From positions 2,046,001 to 2,110,000 of the forward strand of contig NW_024103696.1 of assembly GCF_003945595.2 (NCBI RefSeq): 64,000 bases of DNA, written 5' to 3'. Positions 22,500 to 33,611 of this stretch are shown one piece after another (within the stretch, counting starts at the first letter, position 1; every line of letters starts with the position of its first letter). The DNA comes from Pipra filicauda. Lineage: Eukaryota; Chordata; Aves; Passeriformes; Pipridae. The notes beneath the pieces were generated by a model. The model did not search any database. It was not told the origin of the DNA and saw only the letters and a program-made list of their open reading frames with translations. The position numbers and the translations under genes are program-made.

Positions 22500-25400
22500 G
22501 TTTATTGAAACACTCCTGTGATGTTTGGCTTGCAAAAAAACCACTGCCAGACATAGGGGTTTTTTTAAGCTACTGAAGAAAGCCAAATATTGTCACCCAA
22601 AAACCTTTTTGAAACTGGTGCTTGTAGACAGATAGTTCTCAGATATGACCTCTTATCATGTGGTGTGGCAAGGTTTGGTCCAGGACCATATGATATCTGC
22701 TTATTTCTGCTCTGTAGAGTTTATGATTGGCATGTTCAGTTCTGAAAATGCTTCAGCAAAGATGAATAGTAAATATATTTGTTACTGAAGTAGCACTAAC
22801 AGATAACAACTGCGTTTTAAGCTCCCTGAGACTTTGTTATCACAATGTCCTGAACAATGCTAATATACAAGCTATTGGGAGGATGTCTGTCTTCATCATT
22901 ATAAGTCAGACAAAATTGATTCTAAAGCTCACGTCATCATATGTTCTGGGCATTACTAAGGCATTGCTGAATTTATCAAAATTGTCATTTAGTCACTTGC
23001 AAAATCAGTCACAACCACAGTTTTTTGGTACCTGAATTGCTACACATAAACTGATGTATTATGAAAATTTCCAGTGGTGTTCTTTGGCTAAAATGCTAAT
23101 GACACAAATTCCTGAAGCACAGGTTTCTCATAATGCAAGGAATCTTCAGCATCACATCTTATTTCTATGTGCTAAAAATAGATGGAACCCAAGGTGTGTA
23201 TCTATCGTGATATGCGAGATTCCTTTTCTGTACCCTCTCTGGTATTCTACACCTTATCATGCCTACAGAATGCAGTAAGTGCTTTGTATTTCAATCTTTA
23301 CATCATGCAAAGTGAAAATGTGTACTAGTTAAAATGACAAATGTATAAGCATTTATTTTATAATGTTAAAATTTTAACATATTAAAAAATAGAGCCTAAT
23401 TTCTTAATGTACAAAATGACTGATTTTTATATGCCATTTTTTAATTTGGAATAGCAATTAAGTTGATGGCTGTCTGAGGGAGAAACATACCAGTCTCATC
23501 TGGGATGCTGGACAGGAAAATTACATTGCTTTAAGTGCTCTTGAACCTATAAATAAATAGTAAATTTTCAGTAGTATACACAATAGCATATATTGGATGT
23601 CTCTTGTTTAGGTAACATCAATAACAGTAATAAGAAAAAAACAATGATAACACCATTTTAAGGCTTGTACTTCTGCCTGGGAATGTAGTCAGGTAAGAGC
23701 AGACCTATGTATAGTAAAGTACTTCCTTCTAAAGTCTTTGTTTATATCTGAAAGTAAGATGATGTTGTGCCAGATTACAGAGTTTATTTCTCTTTGCTCT
23801 TTTGTTATGGTGAGAAATCACACCACTAAAATATTTATATTTAGAGTTAACAGTTGCATGTTCACTAAACAAGCACCATCAATAAACTTCACTTTGATGC
23901 TTTTTATGATAATACACTGTAATTGGATTCAGCAGTAAATCCAAACGCAGCTCTGAGGCATTGATTTTCCAAATGATTCTGTCAAAATTATGCAGTAAGA
24001 ACTGCAGCAGATTGAAGACGTATATCATAAAATTATTTTAAAATATGATTATTGAGCAGAAGATATCAGTGAATTGATATTTTTTTTTATTATGGCAATC
24101 CTAGAAGGAACATATAAGGAATTGATATAGTTTTCTATACTGACCTTTCCTAAATGTACATTGGCAAACAGAGACAGTGTATTTAATTCGTTGAGATTGA
24201 CAAGCAAAATGCCTGTCAGTGATGGCAGAGCTGTCAAATGATGGTTCAACTGGAAAGCAGTAAAAAAAATCCAGAAAAAAACCTCCAAAACAACAACAAC
24301 AACCACTTTGCATTTTTTTTTCTGTTAGGATTTAGAACATAATTCTCGCAAACAGAGGAGTCACTTTTGGATGGAAGAAGTCCATTTTTTAATGATTTAT
24401 GTATATCCTATACATAGCATATGGCGTATTAATGCTATGAAATCATTTATAGCCTCTGTGCATGTGTGTAACTAGAATGACCTGCACATAAGATACATAC
24501 TATCCAAGTACAGCTCTTTGTTCTCATGGTACTCAAGCAAATTGAATCATATATATATATATATAGTCAAAGTCCTCACCCAGGAAAAAAGGACAGGTGA
24601 AGAAAAAAAATTATTATAGCTATAATTCCCTTTCTTTCTGGTGAAGAGAGCAGCATTTTGCAGCTTAAAAAGCTAAATCAACTGTAATTCTCCTGTGCTC
24701 AATTCAGTCTCTTTGAGAAAGGAATGAGGGGACTATTTGCTGTAGAGTACATGAACAGGAAAATTAAGTTTGGGACAAACAGTACAGTAGACTCTTCATA
24801 CAAATGAGCATGAAGGCATGACCAATTCAGGAATGAGAGTACAGTGCTACTGTATGTATGGGCTATGCCATGCACAAACCTTATCAAAATCAGTATACAT
24901 TGATTTGCTGTAGAATAATTTTTCTCTTGTTCACAAGGTAAAACATTCAAGTTTTGGTTTTGTACCTCCAGTTTGCCCTTGCCTGAGTTACACTCTGAAT
25001 AATCTCATAAGATTGTTTTAGCCGTCACTGGGTTTGTATGTATTTTAATATGTGAGTAAAATTTTTGAACTATTTTTGAAAACTAAGAGGATACAACTAC
25101 CACTGTGTCATCATATATCTTACTTTCCCCTGAATTGAATAAATCACCAGCAGTTTTACAAACTAGAAAAAGGGTAGAGATTATCTTATATTATCCACTG
25201 AATAGGTTTTTAAAACACTCCATGTTAAAAAATAATTCTCAGAGAACTGGTTTTTCTAAATAAATTAGGCTGAAGGAGAAGAAAAATACTCGGGTTTAAA
25301 GTCTCAGGCTATAAGTGGATTTTATCCAGAGATGAGAAGGAAAGATGAGGCTAGGAGAGAATTTTGAACATCTATCTGTAATTACACTGAAACTGTAATG

Positions 25401-28162
25401 ACAGCTTTCTAGGTGTTTATCTGAATCTTTTATTAACTGCTTAAGAAAAAAATTACTCTTCAAAGCAATTCATGCAACCATTCCACAAGAGAAAATTTTA
25501 TCTTTGTGCAATGATGATTGACAAATATCAGGAACGCATTTATCTTCCTAAACAGGGAAAACATAGAATTTAGTTGGTATGTTATCTAAAATGCCTCTGA
25601 TGCTCAGTTTTCCAGAGGTTAGTATACCCTAGGAAGCCTATCAAGCTCAAGCTGACACTACTCTGTCAATTTGGTTAAAGGTTGCTCAGCAGGTTGCATA
25701 CAGTCAATGGCATGTTCAAATTCCTTTCTCGTTAAGTGTCAGCAGCGAGTGAGAGCATCAATTACATGAAAACAAAATTACTCAACGCAAAAGAGCTCTT
25801 AGGATCACATTTGGTAGAGCACATGCCTTTCAGAATCTGAATTGTCCTGTTGATCCCATGAGTATTCTCTAATAGCATAGAGTGAGAGCCATATTTTAGC
25901 TATAGTTTGTTAAATCCAGGTTTTAACAGAACGTTGTTCTGTTCATCTTTGTTTGAGGATGTCACTCTATTAAGAAATCACATTCTATATGAACTACATA
26001 CATTTTTTATTACAGAAACAAGACAAAATCAACTGGTTGCAGTAAACAGAGGTTTATAATCCCTGTGTATTTGATAAAATAAATTCAGAAAAAGTACAAT
26101 CTTTTATTTTGAAGAATTATTTCAATTTACAACAGAAAACGTGGTGGTCATCCTATACAAAGTATATTCAGTTTAAGACGGTTGGGTTGACTGACTGTAT
26201 TTTTTTTTATTTCCAAAATCAACCTTGTCACTGGTTTTCTACAAATGATTTCATTTAGTTAGACAGTTGCTGCTGACTGTGATTCATTCAAAGATTTGTG
26301 AAATGTTTCAGTTTGGACATTTCAATCCCACTAGCAACACCATTGTTTCAACACTACAGGAAGAATATAAACATCTGTAAATCACCCTTTCTTCCATCTT
26401 CTTTCTCTCTCTCTGTGAATACCTTTCTCTTTTATATGCAACTCTTCATTTATGGTTGTCCCCTTTATATAAATTGACAATTTTTTCTTTTTGATAATTA
26501 ATTATTTTAATTAAAATTATGGAAAATTTAGTTAAGGGGAGGAGTAGAACTGCCATATCAGACAAGGAAGTCTCTTGCTGTCATTACTGAGCAGGCTAAG
26601 AGTGTGTAAATCTACACAGAAAAATGCTACAAGGTTTACAAAGCTGAGCATCTGTACCAGTAAGCATATTATAGATTTTAAAAACTACCAAATATGATTT
26701 TTCTTTTTTTTACTATGAAAATAAGAGGCACATTAGTGGAAATAGAGAGGTGTGGTCACTTGTGGATTTTTATCCTAATGTCATAATCAGGTCTGCTTTA
26801 GTCTACGTCTCCAGTTTTAGCAATTCAAACAATTTGGTATATGAAAAAATAACTTCAGTAGTACTAAATACCTCCATGGTGGGACAAATCTGAATACTGC
26901 AAGGATCTTTAGTCCATGAGAGAAAAACATAACAAAGTAAAAGGCAAATTCACTTAGAAGCAAAGTTTTAATTGAGTTGCTAATTTAGCATTTCCTCAAA
27001 TTTAGCCAATTATATATCTCTTGACACCTTTAATTTATGAATAGACATCCTTCTTTGAAAATGCTTCAGTTACACATAAACCTGTGTGTTTAACACAGGA
27101 CTAAAAGTGTCCAATTCTACACTTTACGTTAATCAGCAAGTCAAATTAAGTAACCCAATTGTGTCTTCTAGAATTAAACACTCGTTGACTATATAAATCT
27201 ATTTATCATCCCATTAAATCAAATGGTTAGCACTTCTGCTGAAGTGTTAACTTCTTCAAGAACAAAAAGTCATCAAATTCTGCTGTGTACTATTAAACTT
27301 GGTATCGCTGACAAAATAATGTGTATCAAAGCTATAGCAGAATACCAATTTCTCAAGAATTTCTGATAACATAGGTAAAAATATTAATTGATGGGGGTGA
27401 GGAGAGCTGTTGTTTAACAAAATCGTGAAAGAACCAGAATGTACAGAGAAAAAGAAAGAAACAGAGAAAACTGAGATAGATTACCCAAATAATGAATCTT
27501 AAAAATAAGCTTTCCTGTAAGTGGGAAAAAATTTAAGTATTCCATCTTGAACATCAGACTATCTTATGCAGCTTTCCATTATTCAGAAAAAGTATTGTCA
27601 CTAAAAGGAATTCATCAATGTAACAGAGATAAATGATCCAACATGGAACAGACAGAACTATCTTCCTGTTCTTATGAAGAAAATTGTCTCTTTGCACTAT
27701 TATATCAGTGACAAAGATGTCTGGACTTTATAAGCACCTCTTTCCATTTAGTCTGCCTTAAATATTAATGATGAAATCATTTAGCCTCTCTCTATTCTAG
27801 GTTCAAGAAAGAGCTTAAAAGTACTAATAAGGAACAGGACTGTTTTAAGCATAAAATAATCAAATTACTTTAAAGATATGGCTAGTTCTCACCACATTGA
27901 AAGAATTAATAACGTTAAATAAAAAGGAGTTGATTTGAAAAGAATTTGCAATACACTGGGACTGTATCTAATCTATATAGTTGTTTCAAGGAAAATTGCA
28001 TTTGATTATGACATTCCTCAAAGAATTGTCTGCATGAATATCTAAATTTTAATCAAAAACACTATCATCAGTAGTACTTCTATAAATCTCTGGGTGAAAA
28101 AAGTGTTTCAAAAATAAATGAAAAACAACTCCAAACCTCACAATAGACTATCAGTAAAAGAA
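22500..28162. other. Long AT-rich unique stretch
   Basis: No gene or transposon was recognised in more than 5 kb. Minor simple sequence includes (AT)n at 24549-24565 and a CAA run near 24290-24303. Confidence 0.5.
24549..24565. repeat. (AT)8 microsatellite
   Basis: Pure AT alternation over 17 bases. Confidence 0.9.
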
Positions 28163-28175
28163 GTTTTGTATGGAC
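28163..28175. repeat. Target-site duplication (13 bp) of RTE copy 2
   Basis: GTTTTGTATGGAC occurs here and at 29047-29059. Extended to 17 bases, the two flanks differ at one position. Confidence 0.9.
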
Positions 28176-28179
28176 CTGT

Positions 28180-29046
28180 CATCATCATCGTCATCATGGC
28201 TAGGCTTCGCGAATGAAGATTTGGGAAGGGCTCTACCCACATTTGTTACAAGCGCGTTGGTGACTAAAAAGGCCAATACGAGATAGACATGTCCAGTTGC
28301 AAAAGATCCAGTTGCAGAAAGACTCCTTAGGAGATATATTCTGCAAGGCACGATTCTTTCTGCATTGTCTTTTCTCCTCGAGAGTGATCCTGCGTGCTTT
28401 CTCAAAGGAAGCAGCAGCGTTATAGATGGTGTGTCTCCAGACCTCCTGATTGGAGGCCAGAGTAGACCAGTTATGGTCATCAATATGGTCAAGGCTGAGA
28501 TGTTGTTTTAGGGAGTCCTTGTATCTTCTCTTCGGGGCTCCTCTCATGTGGCAGCCGGTGTCAAGTTCACCACAAAGCAAGATCTTAGGGAGGCGGTGGT
28601 CCTTCATCCTGGAGACGTGCCCTGCCCAACGCAGCTGTGTTCTCATCAACATGGCCTCAATACTTGTGACAGCTGCTTGTTCTAGAACAGATGTATTGGT
28701 CACATAATCTGACCAGTGGATGTTTAGGATTGTACGGAGACAGTGTTGATGGAAGCGTTCTAGGAGATGCAGATGGTGGTGGTAGATGACCCATGATTCG
28801 GATCCATATAAGAGAGTGGACAGCACTAAGGCTCTGTAAACACTGATTTTTGTACTTTTCTTCAAGTGTTTGTTTCACCAAACTCTTTTATGAAGCTTTC
28901 TGAAGGCACTAAATGCCTTTGCTAACCTGTTGTCTATCTCCCTGTCAATCTTACCATCTGAGGAGATGAGGCTACCGAGGTAATTAAACTGCTGGACTGA
29001 TTTGAGCTCTGATTCACGAATGGTGATATGGGGGTGATGGAAAAAT
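28180..29046 (-). mobile_element. RTE-clade LINE (AviRTE-like), copy 2, 867 bp
   Basis: This is the longest of three copies. Read on the minus strand it starts inside the reverse transcriptase (YLGSLISSDG thumb-region motif). It runs through the C-terminal ORF and a short 3' UTR of about 50 bases, and ends in an impure GAT-type microsatellite tail next to the left target duplication. The perfect 13-bp duplication, 5' truncation and microsatellite tail are the marks of target-primed reverse transcription by an RTE-type LINE. The catalytic RT box and the endonuclease lie upstream of the truncation point and are absent. Confidence 0.93.
28233..28865 (-). pseudogene. RTE-type LINE ORF, C-terminal 210 codons
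   Basis: Landmarks in order are: LYGSESWVIYHHHLHLLERF, HQHCLRTILNIHWSDYV, LRWAGHVSRMKDHRLPK, RGAPKRRYKDSLKQHLS, WRHTIYNAAASFEKARRI and a terminal Cys/His cluster ending HQRACNKCG before the stop. The same frame continues upstream of the first Met to the truncation, interrupted by one in-frame TGA (28877-28875). A 15-bp tandem duplication (28293-28307 and 28308-28322) doubles part of the Cys/His cluster (FCNWI, FCNWT). These residues follow the RT palm; the terminal cluster is zinc-finger-like and its role is inferred. The copy is truncated and mutated. Confidence 0.9.
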
Positions 29047-29063
29047 GTTTTGTATGGACATGT

Positions 29064-30754
29064 ATTGCTAGATTATACATAATAGTGATGGAAAAGAAAT
29101 TAGATGAATTATCAAATCTCAACATATCAGATTTAAGTTTACCTACAGTATTTTCTACATTTTGTTTCTCACCATTGCCTCTGAAATTGAAACTGCATTT
29201 GCAATAGTAAACTCTAGCATATTAGCATTTTAAATGAAGTAGGCATAGTTTCAAATGCCAAATGGTAAAGACAGTTCCATGATTACTTTACAAGCCAGAA
29301 TCAGAAGCACTGACAGACAAATATTCTGAGTTACTCAGCTTCAAGACTCTGAATGAGGAATTTATTTGGTTTTCTTTCAGTGAGCTTAAGTATGAATGCC
29401 AGACTAAATCTACAACAGGAGAGTAGAGAAAAGCTTCCTATCTCACACTATGCACTTACCTTCTGTATTGTCCTTAGACATTAATTGAGAAGTTGAAAAC
29501 AGGTGTAAGTATTTATAGAAGGTGAACGAGCCCATGAAAACCAGAGGAATCTTTGTTCAGCATTTGATATAGCCAAAATCCCCATACCTTCTCCAGAATA
29601 GTGTCTAGACAGGTATTTATCCTTTGACATTTGTACTATTCAAAATGTTTTTCTTAATACAAGTTATGACAAGTTTTTTTTAGCAAAAACACCACATAAG
29701 AGAGGCCCAACCTTTCATAGGAGAGGCTATAGTGAAGAGTCTGTAGGACAATTTTGTGAAGTGATGCAAACTGCAGAAAGAATACTTTATTATTGGCTGC
29801 TGTTAGATTCTCATAGAAAATGTAGGAATTTTTCCAAAGTAAAACTGCTTAAGAGCTGGTTACACACGAAAATCTTTACTAGGGGAGTTCCCCTCCTGCC
29901 ACATTATAAAGTGAAACAAGAGGTATTGCATCTACTACTCCCTTCAGGTTTAACACCTCCGAGAATAACACAAAACAAAACAAACGAACAAAAAAAATCC
30001 CCAAAACCAAACAAAAACACTGAGAGCACAATGTTCCAAGACCAATAAACAAAATATATTTGGGAGAACTGTTCAATGTAAGGTTTTGTTTAACCGCATC
30101 ATCAAATCCAGAGTCTACTAAAGGATTTAATTAAATACAATTCAACAGCCTCAGATAATGCAGTAATGTGTAATGAGCAGAGTACCAGGTATTTTGTTAT
30201 TATTAATAGAAGGTATTTTGCAGAAGGAAAACTTACTGCTATTTTAGCACCCAGAATTGTCACTCATGAGTTGTCCTGGGCACCATTCCAACAGCAACAT
30301 TAGTAGATGTCCTAGTCTAAATTTTAAGAGTTTCCCTTAAAATGTATGTAGGTCAAAACCCAGAGGTGACACAGAAAATATCTGATACATTTCTTTAAAT
30401 GAAAGGGAATTGCTGAGAAGCCAATTAAAGAGAGACTGGTGTTGCACTTAAATATTTTCTTAGGAGCAAGTAAAGGATTTATGTATTAATTGCATCTCTG
30501 CTGCAAAGAACACGTCACATTTCCTAACCAAAACTTTCAATTAGTCTCTCAACTCAGTAAGGCTTTCCTGTTAATGGATGATGTCTCCCTCTTATTTAAG
30601 AAATTGGACTCTTTCCCAACTTTAGTGTATAAAACTCTTTTTTAAACATCTCACCAAAACACTGACAGCACACAAGAGGTGATATGCTATCAATCTAAAA
30701 GGAGTGACTCAGTTAAGAGGAGACCTTGACCCCCAAACATCAAAACTGCATATT
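29064..30754. other. AT-rich unique DNA
   Basis: Nothing specific apart from an A-rich low-complexity stretch near 29968-30020 (runs such as ACAAAACAAAACAAAC). Confidence 0.5.
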
Positions 30755-30835
30755 TGGCAGGGACCCACAAGGATCACCAAAGTGCAACTCCTGGCCCTGT
30801 AGAGGACCACTCCAAGAATCACATCACTGACTATC
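30755..30835 (-). mobile_element. Old CR1 scrap, minus strand
   Basis: GGCAGGGACCCACAAGGATC, CAACTCCTGGCCCTGTAGAG and CCAAGAATCACATCACTGA match the start of a distinct CR1 subfamily 3' region read in reverse. It is short and diverged. Confidence 0.7.
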
Positions 30836-31899
30836 TTAAATCAAAATGTTTAAAATATCAACATTTATAATTATAACTATGTTAGCATTAGCCAAAACCC
30901 TCAAAAATCTTGAAACACTGAAAAATTAAAGATGTAAAGAATGGTATGTTCTAATTTGTCAAGCCGTAATTTCAGGTGCAACAGCTATACTGTTTTTTTA
31001 GACTTTCAGTTAAAGCTGTTAGCTCTTTGGCTACCTCATCTTTAAAATATTTATTTATATTTAATTAGAAAAATATATTTGTGTGCTTAATCACTAAGAT
31101 TTTCACTGTATGTACACTACAGTGCACTGAAAAAAAAGACTGATAAGGATCTTCCTCATCAGTAAATAAAGGAAGAAAATAAGTGCTAAAGCATTTTCTT
31201 TAAGAGAAAATAAAGTTAATCATAATTTTTGCAGGTTTGTTTTTTTTCTCAATAGAGAACACAAATGTAACATATGATGGTAATAGGAGTGATGTTTGGA
31301 TTTTTTTTACAAAATAACCATAAATTAATTTTCAAAGCTCAAATGCAAAAATACCAATGAAAGAGTATATAACTAAACTGAACTTTGTACCATGTGTCAC
31401 TTAAGAAAGAATACTGTCTCTTGAGGAGGAGAACTTAAAAGATTAAGTATACTAAAATTCCTCCAAGTTTATAGGTCAAGGTTTTCTGTGATTTAGTCTT
31501 CCTTTCCTGCACATTTTGTCACATGCCTGTTGGACTAAGTGGTGGAGAAAAGCACTTCAAAATGAAAAAAGGTGCTGAAAAACTGGTACTTTTTTTCCTA
31601 ATAAATTAGGTTTGGTTTCCAAAGAAATATCATTATACCTTACTCACATATCTTCCTACATAGCAACAGAGATAATGTATTTTTCTAGATGTTCTATAAA
31701 TCCACAGATGCCATAACAGATACTAAAGCAGTTGCAACTATCTTCATAACTCTGATGCCAACATTCATACTTGAAAGTGCTTCCGTGGGTGTTAAGTTAT
31801 GCACAATTACAGGTAGCAAAACTAAATCAATAAAATAAAAAAAATTATATTTAACTGCACTTTTTAAGCTATTTCCTGATGGTGAAAGGATTACATTAA
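30836..31899. other. AT-rich unique DNA
   Basis: Nothing recognised. Confidence 0.5.
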
Positions 31900-32371
31900 A
31901 AACAGAGTAAATTAGATAAGAAGGGACCTTTAGAAGTTGTGTAGTTCAGTCATTCTCTGGAAACAGGAGCAACCCAGAACAAGATGTTCAAGGTCCTGAA
32001 TAGTTCAGTGTTGGAGAATGGGATTCCAGAGCCCCTACCAACAAGCTGCCACAGTGTCTGATTATTGCTAGAGTGAAAAAAAAATCCACTTAGATAGTAT
32101 AAATTTCCAGTTTTGCAACTTGTGTCTCTTCCTTCTCATCTAGTTGCTACACACCTCTGAGAGTCTGGCACCATCTTGTCTGGCACCATCAGACGGCTTT
32201 ACAATTCCCTCCCAAAGCTGTGTCTTTTGCAGTCTGATCAAGACTTGCTCCATAAGCATCTCCTCACAGTGCAAGTCCTCCAGCCTCCAACTCTCCCGGT
32301 GGCTTCCACTGAAGTTTCTACAATATGTCAATGTCTTTTTTGTACTGGAACAACCCAAAACTGCAAATAAC
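31900..32371 (-). mobile_element. Old, diverged CR1 LINE, minus strand
   Basis: It begins with AGAAGGGACCTTTAGAAG followed by a CAGTCATTCTCTGGAAACAG-type region. It continues with TTGCAACTTGTGTCTCTTCC, CACCTCTGAGAGTCTGGCAC and CCTCCAGCCTCC, and ends TCAATGTCTTTTTTGTACTGGAACAACCCAAAACTG, which is the CR1 ORF2 region read in reverse. Many small indels show it is older than the CR1s at 7 kb and 51 kb. The open frames on either strand are remnants or shadows. Confidence 0.85.
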
Positions 32372-32830
32372 AAGCTTCCTTGTTAACTGTTGAATCCCAT
32401 GGTTTAACTTATCATCACGTCTTTATGATCTTTCAAATAATTTTTAAATCACATGGTCATTTACAACTAAATACGAAAGAATAACATTTAGAGATATTAC
32501 ATTTTTTGAGCTTTTAGAGAATTTTTTTTGTTCTGTTTGTTTGTGAAAATGATTGGCCAGATAACAAATAGAAACTCCACACTTTACACACTGAAGGAAA
32601 GTGTACAGCATCAGAAACGATGTAGTATAATGACTTTGAGGTATATACCTAAATGTGTCCACAATCAAAGCTAAAATTTCTCTACAAATGAATCTATTAG
32701 CATACTACGTGAGGGATCATCTGCACCACTTTCTCTAGTATCCTACTACTGCTAGGAAGTACGTAAACTCTTTATAACTGAAATATTCCACCTTCAAATA
32801 ATTACACTTGCCCTGCCTTTTTGCAAAACT
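32372..32830. other. AT-rich unique DNA
   Basis: Nothing recognised. Confidence 0.5.
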
Positions 32831-33252
32831 TTTTTATAAAGCTGTAGGCTGTGAAGAACCCATATTGGAGCATAATCTTGGCAGGATCTGTGACCCCATG
32901 CAGGACCCACACTGAAGCAGGCTGTTAATGATGGACTCTACGCTACGAATAAAATCCATACTAGACCAGCTTGTGAAGAAATGCAGCCCATGGGAAGGAT
33001 TCACTTTGAAGAAGTTCATGAAGGGTGGTATCCCAAGGAAGGGATTCCATGATGGAGCAGGGGAATAGTGTGAGGATGAAGGAGCAGTAGAGACAAAACA
33101 TTATGAACTTATTGCAACCCCAATTCCCCATCCTCCTGCAGTGCTTGAGCGAGGAGGAGGTAGAAGAGACAGGAGGAAAGTTGAAAATTGGAAGAAGTGT
33201 GCTCAGAGGGGAAAATGTTTTCAGATTTTTCTTATTTCTCATTATCCTGCTT

Positions 33253-33290
33253 AAGAGGGGAAGTGAGGGAAGGAGAGGGGAGGGGAGGAA
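33253..33290. repeat. Purine-rich low-complexity tract
   Basis: A GGGGA/GGGAA-type run sits between the left LTR piece and the inserted CR1. It may be part of the CR1 insertion junction. Confidence 0.6.
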
Positions 33291-33424
33291 AAGATTTCAA
33301 TTGGAAGGGACCTACAGTATCATCCAGTCCAACAGCTTGGACAACTAGCTGATCAAAAGTTAAAGCATATTATTAAAAGCATTGTCTCAATGCCTCTTAA
33401 ACACTGACAGGCTTGCGGTCTTTA
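33291..33424 (-). mobile_element. CR1 insertion inside the LTR
   Basis: AATTGGAAGGGACCTACAG, ATCCAGTCCAACAGC and CTGATCAAAAGTTAAAGCAT, then ATGCCTCTTAAACACTGACAG and GGCTTGCGGTCTT, form a CR1 subfamily 3' region in reverse. LTR sequence lies on both sides, so this CR1 arrived after the LTR. Confidence 0.8.
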
Positions 33425-33611
33425 CTTTGGCAATAAGTTAGATTGATTTATCTAAATCTGCTTTGCCTGTGATAGTAACTGGTAAGTGATCTCCCTGTTC
33501 TCAACTTGATCCTTTGGCTTTTCATTGTATTTTCTCCCCCTGTCCTGCTGATAGAGGAGTGCTAGAGTGGCTTGATGCGCACCTGACATCCATCCAAGGC
33601 CAACAACGCTC

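Larger units (their letters stand above)
32831..33606 (+). mobile_element. ERVL-type LTR fragment interrupted by a CR1
   Basis: The left piece (32831-33252) has the block GCTGTAGGCTGTGAAGAACC and a series of degenerate repeats of the type CCCAYRCTGGAGCAG. It then has ATTGCAACCCCAATTCCCCA, a GGAGGAGG tract and TTTCTTATTTCTCATTATCC. The right piece (33425-33606) resumes with TTGGCAATAAGTTAG, then AGTAACTGGTAAGTGATCTC, GGCTTGATGCGCACCTGACATCC and an LTR-end-like CCAAGGCCAACA. This is the order of a widespread bird ERVL LTR. The 5' end is missing and no flanking duplication is visible. The class assignment is from family knowledge. Confidence 0.72.
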
